From Methylocystis sp. (GTDB lineage: Bacteria; Pseudomonadota; Alphaproteobacteria; Rhizobiales; Beijerinckiaceae), in assembly GCA_023253795.1 (NCBI GenBank), contig JALRFG010000047.1, positions 1 through 11,378 on the forward strand: 11,378 nucleotides of DNA. Reading direction: 5' to 3'. The position numbers were made by a program, and so were the translations under genes. Positions within the stretch are counted from its first letter, which is position 1. Each line of letters opens with the position of its first letter. Below the pieces are notes generated by a model. The model ran no database searches. It saw only the letters and a program-made list of their open reading frames with translations, and was not told where the DNA came from. Positions 6,681 to 11,378 of the stretch are shown piece after piece.

Positions 6681-8303
6681 TTAGCCATGCAGGCCCGGCG
6701 CTTCATGGCCGGTGCGCGCGACATATTCCGTATAGCCGCCGCCATATTGGTGAACGCCCTCAGGCGTGACCTCAAGCACACGATTGGAGAGCGCGCCAAG
6801 AAAACGGCGATCATGCGAAACAAACAGCATGGCGCCCTCGTAGCGCGCCAGAGCGGTGATCAGCATTTCTTTCGTCGCAAGATCGAGATGGTTCGTCGGC
6901 TCGTCGAGCACCAGAAAATTTGGCGGATCAAACAGCATTTTCGCCATCACCAGACGCGCTTTCTCGCCACCGGACAGCACGCGGCATCTTTTCTCGATAT
7001 CATCGCCAGAAAAACCAAAGCAGCCGGCCAGCGTGCGAAGCGACGCCTGACTCGCCTGCGGGAACGATCCCTCAAGAGACTGAAAAATAGTGTCGTCGCC
7101 CTGCAGCAAATCCATTGCGTGCTGCGCGAAATAACCCATCTTCACATTGCTGCCCAAAGAGACGGCGCCGGAATCCGGTTGAAGCGAACCTGTCACGAGT
7201 TTGAGCAGCGTCGACTTGCCTGCGCCATTGACGCCCATCACGCACCAGCGTTCCTTGCGGCGCACATGAAAGTCGAGCCCGTCATAAATGCTGCGGGCGC
7301 CGAATTTCTTGTGAATGTTCTTCAGGCTGGCGACATCGTCGCCGGAACGGGGCGGCGTGGGGAATTCAAAGGCGATGGTCTGGCGGCGCCGCGGCGGCTC
7401 GACGCGTTCGATTTTTTCGAGTTTTTTGACCCGGCTCTGAACCTGCGCCGCGTGTGACGCGCGCGCCTTGAAGCGTTCAATGAATTTGATTTCTTTGGCG
7501 AGCATCGCCTGCTGGCGCTCATACTGCGCTTGCTGCTCTTTTTCGCTTTGTGCGCGTTGCAGATCATAAAATTCATAATCGCCGGAATAGGTGGTCAAAG
7601 AGCCGCCGTCGATTTCGATGATTTTCGTGACGATCCGGTTCATGAATTCGCGGTCATGCGATGTCATCAGCAATGCGCCCTCATAATTTTTGAGGAACGC
7701 TTCGAGCCAGATCAGACTTTCGAGATCCAGATGGTTGCTGGGTTCGTCGAGCAGAAGCGCATCCGGGCGCATGAGCAGAATGCGCGCCAATGCAACGCGC
7801 ATTTTCCAGCCGCCGGATAATGCGCCGACGTCGCCATCCATCATTTCGGGCGTAAAATTAAGGCCAGCCAGAACTTCGCGGGCGCGTCCGTCGAGCGCGT
7901 AGCCGTCCAGCTCTTCGTAGCGCGCTTGAACCTCGCCATAGCGTTCAATGATCGTGTCCATTTCGTCGAGGCGATCCGGGTCAACCATCGCCTGTTCGAG
8001 TTCGCGTAATTCCGCAGCCACTTCGCTGACCGGGCCCGCCCCATCCATGACTTCGGAGACAACGCTGCGACCGGACATTTCGCCGACATCCTGGCTGAAG
8101 TAACCAATGGAGACGCCGCGATCCACGCCGACCTGTCCCTCATCAGGAAATTCTTCGCCGGTGATCATGCGAAAGAGCGTGGTTTTTCCCGCCCCGTTCG
8201 GGCCGACAAGTCCGGCTTTCTCGCCCTTGAGAAGGGTCGCGGAAGCCTCGATGAACAGGATCTGATGGCCGTTTTGCTTGCTGATATTATCGATGCGAAT
8301 CAT
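6681..8303 (-). CDS. ABC-F family ATPase (Uup/YbiT-type, ribosome-associated)
   Basis: ABC-F proteins are soluble twin-ATPase proteins that bind the ribosomal E site and affect translation or antibiotic protection; they have no membrane domain. This one has 540 residues and two complete nucleotide-binding domains. Domain 1: Walker A GPNGAGKTT (34-42), signature LSGGW (162-166), Walker B LLLDEP (183-188, catalytic E187). Domain 2: Walker A GVNGAGKST (357-365), signature LSGGE (443-447), Walker B LVLDEP (464-469, E468). A charged helical linker (about 245-320), rich in Lys, Arg, Gln and Glu, joins them, as in the P-site tRNA interaction motif of the family. Size and layout resemble YbiT and related housekeeping ABC-F proteins more than a dedicated resistance factor. 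GGCGAGAAG immediately precedes the ATG. The coiled-coil gene lies 71 bases upstream on the same strand. Confidence 0.93.
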   Translation of the reverse strand: MIRIDNISKQNGHQILFIEASATLLKGEKAGLVGPNGAGKTTLFRMITGEEFPDEGQVGVDRGVSIGYFSQDVGEMSGRSVVSEVMDGAGPVSEVAAELRELEQAMVDPDRLDEMDTIIERYGEVQARYEELDGYALDGRAREVLAGLNFTPEMMDGDVGALSGGWKMRVALARILLMRPDALLLDEPSNHLDLESLIWLEAFLKNYEGALLMTSHDREFMNRIVTKIIEIDGGSLTTYSGDYEFYDLQRAQSEKEQQAQYERQQAMLAKEIKFIERFKARASHAAQVQSRVKKLEKIERVEPPRRRQTIAFEFPTPPRSGDDVASLKNIHKKFGARSIYDGLDFHVRRKERWCVMGVNGAGKSTLLKLVTGSLQPDSGAVSLGSNVKMGYFAQHAMDLLQGDDTIFQSLEGSFPQASQASLRTLAGCFGFSGDDIEKRCRVLSGGEKARLVMAKMLFDPPNFLVLDEPTNHLDLATKEMLITALARYEGAMLFVSHDRRFLGALSNRVLEVTPEGVHQYGGGYTEYVARTGHEAPGLHG

Positions 8304-8374
8304 CTTCTCGCCACGCTGGATTCAGGCGCGGCTCCCATAAAAAGTATCAAGATTTCAGAGTTGAGATGAGCCCG

Positions 8375-8938
8375 TCACTCTTGCGTGTGCGGCGTCATCA
8401 GCCGATCCGCCTCGGCGAGCGCCTCGCTGAGGTCGCCGGCCGCCTGCGAGCAGAGATAATCAAGCCATTCTCTCGCGCTTTTAAGTTCCTGCGTCGCATG
8501 CTCCGCTTTCTCTGAAAGCGTCGCCGTCAACGCCTCGAGCTCACGAATGCGCGCGGCGCTTTCATTCACGAGCTTGGCGGATTCGCTTCTGAGAGCGCCG
8601 AGTTCTGTCTCAAGCTCCGATGCGCGCGATTTCTCGCCGGCCAGCTCGCTGCGCAATGCGGCGATTACGCGCTCCGCCTGCGACTGGATTTCCTGGTTAT
8701 GGCGCGTCAGCTCCTGATTTTTTCGCGCCAGCTCCCGTAGCGCAAGAGAGGAGGTTTTGACGGAGTTGACGAAGCTCTCGTAATCCATATCGGCGCCAGA
8801 CTCCTGCGACTCCGGGTCTCTTCTGAGTGCCGGGCGACCATCGGTCTGCGCCGGCATGACCCGACGCGGAATATATTTTTCGAGCTCGCGATATCTCGCC
8901 CGGACAATATCATCAGGGTCCTGTTTCGAATCCGTCAC
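8375..8938 (-). CDS. Coiled-coil protein, function unknown
   Basis: The gene codes for a soluble protein of 187 residues from a GTG at 8938. That start is preferred because GAGG lies 6 bases before it; an in-frame TTG at 8950 would add four residues and has no ribosome site. The first 50 residues are polar and basic, with a short helix-like segment (DDIVRARYRELEKYIP). From about residue 60 to 175 the sequence is a long, almost unbroken run of Glu, Ala, Leu, Arg and Ser with heptad spacing, a coiled coil that probably dimerises. There is no signal peptide and no membrane segment. No family is recognised; relatives could be filament-like or scaffold proteins. It lies upstream of the ABC-F gene on the same strand, with 71 bases between them, so a weak operon link is possible. 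Confidence 0.7.
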   Translation of the reverse strand: MTDSKQDPDDIVRARYRELEKYIPRRVMPAQTDGRPALRRDPESQESGADMDYESFVNSVKTSSLALRELARKNQELTRHNQEIQSQAERVIAALRSELAGEKSRASELETELGALRSESAKLVNESAARIRELEALTATLSEKAEHATQELKSAREWLDYLCSQAAGDLSEALAEADRLMTPHTQE

Positions 8939-8950
8939 GGCAGGCCTCAA

Positions 8951-9236
8951 TTCTACGACTCGATCCAGCGAATGGGCGAGTAAAGATCAAAGGGTGGGGT
9001 AAGCCTGATCCCTCGTGGGACGAGGCGTTCGCAAGGCATATCGAAGGGATAGTCGAGTCCGCGTTTGAAAGCAACGCGGACGGGGCAATCATGCGGCGAT
9101 GCGGCCGAGGCGGTCTTTTAGGCGACCGAGCGTAAAATCAGGCGCTTCCGCTAAGGCCAGGGTTTGGTCGCGGGCTTTCCCGTGGCTTTCCACATGTCTA
9201 TGATCCGGCTGTCGGGATGACGGGGAGAGGATAAAA
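8951..9236. other. Structured intergenic region, possible small RNA or leader
   Basis: This 286-base gap lies between two divergent genes and has no convincing coding frame. It holds several inverted repeats: CCTCGT/ACGAGG (9011-9016 with 9020-9025); a perfect 9-bp stem GTCCGCGTT/AACGCGGAC (9057-9065 with 9073-9081, 7-base loop); CGGTC/GACCG (9111-9115 with 9124-9128); and ATCCCT/AGGGAT (9008-9013 with 9045-9050), which competes with the first. I do not recognise it as tmRNA, signal recognition particle RNA or a known riboswitch. It could be a small RNA gene or a leader. The promoter of the EF-hand gene must lie in it or just after. Confidence 0.35.
9176..9230 (+). promoter_or_regulatory. Candidate promoter and ribosome site of the EF-hand cluster
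   Basis: TATGAT at 9199-9204 matches five of six bases of a -10 box and would give a leader of about 25 bases. The hexamer 17 bases upstream is TTTCCC, a poor -35. GGGGAGAGG (9222-9230) is a strong ribosome site 6 bases from the ATG at 9237. The ribosome site is well supported, the promoter only weakly. No terminator is seen between the three following genes, so one promoter could serve all three. Confidence 0.4.
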
Positions 9237-9641
9237 ATGAAACGAGCGATTTCCATCGGCTTTGCGATTTCAATGGCCATGTTTGGCGGTTTTGCCGCCG
9301 CCGCCCCGGACGCCGCCGTTCCCTCGCCAGTCGTTAGTCTCGATGGCGACAATGATCAGACCGTCGATATTTCGGAAATGGGCAAAGCCGCCAGCGACAG
9401 CTTCGATAAAATCGACAACGACGGCGATGGCAATGTGGATCGCGCCGCGCTGGGCAAACGGATGTCAAAAGATGAATTCAAAAAAGCCGATACGGATAAG
9501 GATAATGTTTTGAACAAGAATGAATATTTTATCTATGCCGATAGCCTTTTGCGCATCGCCGATGAAGATAAAGACGGAACGCTCGACGACAAAGAGTTTA
9601 AGTCAAAGGAAGGAAAAAAGCTGCTGGGCCTGATCCAGTGA
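9237..9641 (+). CDS. Lanmodulin-like periplasmic EF-hand protein
   Basis: The protein has 134 residues: a signal peptide (1 to about 22, cut near FAAA-AP) and four EF-hand loops at 36-47, 60-71, 85-96 and 109-120. Spacers of 12, 13 and 12 residues and a 14-residue tail ending LLGLIQ equal, as I recall it, the layout of Methylorubrum extorquens lanmodulin (133 residues, ending LVNLIR). Lanmodulin binds lanthanides with very high affinity in the periplasm. Differences stand out. The position-2 prolines of lanmodulin loops are replaced by G37, N61, T86 and E110. Loop 2 ends in A71 where Glu is expected. Loop 3 has N90 and N93 at positions 6 and 9. Loop 4 begins with Asp, whereas the fourth lanmodulin loop begins with Asn. 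Metal preference (lanthanide or calcium) cannot be read from this. It is first in a cluster with a DsbA-like protein and a protease-like protein. A generic calcium-binding EF-hand protein is the alternative. Confidence 0.8.
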   Translation: MKRAISIGFAISMAMFGGFAAAAPDAAVPSPVVSLDGDNDQTVDISEMGKAASDSFDKIDNDGDGNVDRAALGKRMSKDEFKKADTDKDNVLNKNEYFIYADSLLRIADEDKDGTLDDKEFKSKEGKKLLGLIQ

Positions 9642-9670
9642 CGATTTCCTGATCCAGAGAGGCGCGAAAT

Positions 9671-10348
9671 ATGTCGAACAGACGAGAATTCATACTGGGC
9701 CTTTTGACGATATCCGCTTTGGGCGGAGTCTATCCGGCGCTCGCAGATCCGCAATTCGCCATCAATGGCGACGACGGCTCCCCGGTTGAAAACTTCAAAA
9801 TGCCCGTTGAGCTCGATCCCGCGCAGCTTGCGGGCGTCGTCTGGAAAGGCGCAAAGACGGCGGATATCTCGATTTACGAATTTTTCGATTACAATTGCGG
9901 TTATTGCCGCAAGGCCGCCTATGAGCTGGACGCGCTTTTGGCGCATGATCCCGGCCTGCGCCTGGGGCTGGTGAATAATCCAATTCTCTCTTTGGGCTCC
10001 GTTCAGGTCGCCAAAATTCAGCAGGCGATCCTGAGACTGAATGGTCCTGATGCGGCCTACGCTTTTCACATGAAGATGTTCGAGCGCCACGGGCAGGCGA
10101 CAGGACCTGCCGCGCTGGATGTCGTGCGCGCGATGAAACTCGATGCGCATAAAATCGAAGAAGCCGCCGACAGTTCGGTTGTCGCTGATGTGTTGTCGCG
10201 ACAGGCGCATCTTGCCTCAAACGCCGGCATGGCGATGACGCCGTCGTTTGTCCTTGCCGGGACAGGCATTATGGGGTGGCCCGGCAAACAATCTTTGCAA
10301 GATATGATTGCGGCGGCGCGCAAATGCGACCATCCCGCATGTAAATGA
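9671..10348 (+). CDS. DsbA-like thiol:disulfide oxidoreductase with Tat-type leader
   Basis: This is a periplasmic thioredoxin-fold protein of the DsbA group, which makes or rearranges disulfide bonds in exported proteins. It has 225 residues. The leader N3-R-R-E-F-I-L followed by a hydrophobic stretch to ALA (about 26) fits a twin-arginine signal. The active site is C76-G-Y-C79 in FDYNCGYCRKA, and the cis-proline is T190-P191; the helical insert lies between them. Two more cysteines at the very C-terminus (C219 and C224) could form a second redox or metal site. The start has GAGAGG at 9657-9662. It begins 29 bases after the EF-hand gene and ends 41 bases before the protease-like gene, so it is the middle of an apparent operon. 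Likely partners are the cysteines of the downstream protein (C95, C123) or a shuttle oxidase elsewhere. Oxidase or isomerase/reductase direction is not decided by sequence. Confidence 0.88.
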   Translation: MSNRREFILGLLTISALGGVYPALADPQFAINGDDGSPVENFKMPVELDPAQLAGVVWKGAKTADISIYEFFDYNCGYCRKAAYELDALLAHDPGLRLGLVNNPILSLGSVQVAKIQQAILRLNGPDAAYAFHMKMFERHGQATGPAALDVVRAMKLDAHKIEEAADSSVVADVLSRQAHLASNAGMAMTPSFVLAGTGIMGWPGKQSLQDMIAAARKCDHPACK

Positions 10349-10389
10349 ATCTGGTGAAATATCCGGTCTGCGCCTGAGGAGTTGATAAG

Positions 10390-11292
10390 ATGCAATCCAT
10401 CCACCGTCTTCTTTTGCTCCTCATAACGACGGCATCGATGGCGACGGGCGCTTTTGGCGATGAGCGCCGGTCGATGATTCCCTTGTCGTTGAATGAGGGG
10501 GATTATGGCGGCGGTCGTATTTATGCGCCTGTTCGCTTTGGCAGCGTCGCCGGCAAGATGCGAGTGGATACGGGCGCATCGACATCTCGCATCACTTTTG
10601 CGCTCTGGAATAAGGATTTTCCGGTTGTTGGCCACACGAGTTCGATGGGCGCCTCCGGCAAGTTGATGCGTTGCGACGATGTCGAGGCGCGCAACGTGCT
10701 GCTCAAGGCGGCGCAGGGCGATAGCATCGGCCGGACCAAATACACTTTAAGCCGTTGCCCATCGAGCGATGGCGATGATCTACTCGGGCTTGATTTCTTC
10801 AGGGGAACGCGTTTTCAGCTCGATCTGGCGCATCGCGAGATCGTTTTCCCGGATCAGAAGACGCCGGGAGGCGATCTGAAGCAGCCGTTTGTCACGCTTG
10901 GCGCAGACCGGCTGGTCGGCGTGAATGTGCAGATCGGCGGCGTTGCGACGGTAGGACTGTTTGACAGCGGCGCGGAGATTTCCGCTGTCGATCTCTCATT
11001 CGTCAAAAGTCACAGCGATTTGTTCACGCCCGTGAAGAGCCACATCAAGGCGAGCGAGGCGGGCGGCGGCAGGTGGGCGCCAAAACTCTTCAAGCTCAAG
11101 GAAATCAGTCTTGGCGAAGGGCGGGTTGTGAAAGGGATTTTCGTTCTCGCCTATGATTTTGGCGTTTTGCGAGAGGCGCTCGGCGCACAAACCTCTGTTC
11201 TTCTGGGCTATAATTTTCTTTCCCGCTTTCAGTGGGATTTGGATTTCACAACGCCAGACGCGCCAAAATGGAGCGCGCGTCTACGGCAATAG
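10390..11292 (+). CDS. Two-lobed retropepsin-like aspartic protease, exported
   Basis: The 300-residue protein has a signal peptide (1 to about 23, ending AFG) and two similar halves. Half 1 has the catalytic-type motif D60-TGAS and a following LLGLDFF (131-137). Half 2 has D192-SGAE and LLGYNFL (271-277). A D-T/S-G loop followed about 70-80 residues later by hydrophobic-hydrophobic-Gly is the signature of retropepsin-like domains, which normally form one active site from two chains. Here both half-sites are in one chain, as in pepsin. Two cysteines in half 1 (C95, C123) might form a disulfide made by the upstream DsbA-like protein. GAGGAG (10376-10381) precedes the ATG. It could be an active periplasmic protease or a non-catalytic binding protein; substrates are unknown. 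An insertion-sequence end begins ten bases after its stop. Confidence 0.82.
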   Translation: MQSIHRLLLLLITTASMATGAFGDERRSMIPLSLNEGDYGGGRIYAPVRFGSVAGKMRVDTGASTSRITFALWNKDFPVVGHTSSMGASGKLMRCDDVEARNVLLKAAQGDSIGRTKYTLSRCPSSDGDDLLGLDFFRGTRFQLDLAHREIVFPDQKTPGGDLKQPFVTLGADRLVGVNVQIGGVATVGLFDSGAEISAVDLSFVKSHSDLFTPVKSHIKASEAGGGRWAPKLFKLKEISLGEGRVVKGIFVLAYDFGVLREALGAQTSVLLGYNFLSRFQWDLDFTTPDAPKWSARLRQ

Positions 11293-11297
11293 CAATG

Positions 11298-11378
11298 CTA
11301 GGGAAGCTCTGAACAAATACCGTCATTCGCAAATTTTCAGAATTTTTGATGGTTCATGAATGAGTTTCGTTGATTTTC
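11298..11378 (+). mobile_element. Left end of a probable IS5-group insertion sequence (partial)
   Basis: CTAG at 11298-11301 fits the YTAR target duplicated by IS5-group elements. It is followed from 11302 by GGAAGCTCTGAACAA, which resembles the terminal repeat of IS5-type elements (GGAAG then GAA-AA spacing). About 58 bases later an ATG opens a frame. The right end, the second target copy and most of the transposase are outside the window, so this rests on one end only. Confidence 0.5.
11360..11378 (+). CDS. Possible start of IS5-family transposase (partial)
   Basis: An ATG at 11360 opens a frame reading MSFVDF to the edge of the window. Two nearby ATGs (11349, 11356) run into stops within six codons. 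MSF-DF starts are, as I recall, common in one group of IS5-family transposases. Only six codons are visible, so the call depends on the insertion-sequence end just upstream. Confidence 0.35.

Noticed and set aside
6687..7457. 256-codon plus-strand frame opposite the ABC-F gene
   Set aside because: It is antisense to a fully motif-supported ATPase gene; no family features.
8951..9236. tmRNA, 6S RNA or signal recognition particle RNA in the gap
   Set aside because: No tRNA-like end with CCA, no tetraloop and asymmetric bulge pattern of the particle RNA, and no long near-complete pairing of the two ends as 6S RNA would need.
9089..9352. Minus-strand frame reaching into the gap before the EF-hand gene
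   Set aside because: Part of it is antisense to the EF-hand leader; the rest has no recognisable domain and no ribosome site, and it is better explained as non-coding.
9533..10210. 225-codon minus-strand frame opposite the DsbA-like gene
   Set aside because: It overlaps the EF-hand and DsbA-like genes in antisense and shows no leader, motif or ribosome site.
1..11378. CRISPR array, tRNA, rRNA or phage genes
   Set aside because: No regularly spaced identical repeats, no cloverleaf with conserved T-arm, and no phage structural genes were seen anywhere in the window.

Overview
The window looks like ordinary chromosome of a moderately GC-rich alphaproteobacterium. Gene style, leaders and regulatory sites fit Rhizobiales/Hyphomicrobiales, and a lanmodulin-like protein at 9237-9641 makes a methylotrophic or lanthanide-using relative (Methylobacteriaceae, Beijerinckiaceae or Methylocystaceae type) an attractive guess. 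The taxonomy is inference; there is no rRNA or other marker here.

Layout. (1) 1-1751, minus strand: a NodT-type RND outer-membrane efflux lipoprotein, possibly followed by another gene whose first codons run off the left edge. (2) 1993-2331, plus strand: a PII signal protein, divergent from the efflux gene, with an altered T-loop signature. (3) 2379-2993, minus: a PAP2 phosphatase preceded by a five-unit, 11-bp-phased array of PhoB half sites (3049-3099), which suggests phosphate-starvation control. (4) 3115-4476, minus: a ClC chloride transporter of exchanger type. (5) 4616-6633, plus: a membrane protein fused to a GYF_2 domain, a small two-helix membrane protein and a secreted MltB-like lytic transglycosylase, ending at a strong hairpin. 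(6) 6681-8938, minus: an ABC-F ATPase and, upstream, a coiled-coil protein with a likely GTG start. (7) 8951-9236: a non-coding stretch with several good hairpins. (8) 9237-11292, plus: a tight three-gene cluster of exported proteins. These are a four-EF-hand lanmodulin-like protein, a DsbA-like thiol oxidoreductase with a twin-arginine leader, and a two-lobed retropepsin-like aspartic protease. (9) 11298-11378: what looks like the left end of an IS5-group insertion sequence, with the first codons of its transposase at the right edge.

The most unusual part is region 8. Its first protein matches the loop spacing of lanmodulin almost residue for residue, but it lacks the position-2 prolines and has two eroded EF loops. 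It is apparently co-transcribed with a periplasmic thiol oxidoreductase and a periplasmic protease-like protein. This could be an undescribed metal-binding or envelope maturation module. The PhoB array and the PII/efflux pairing are the next most informative observations. All family calls come from reading the translated sequence; no database search was run.
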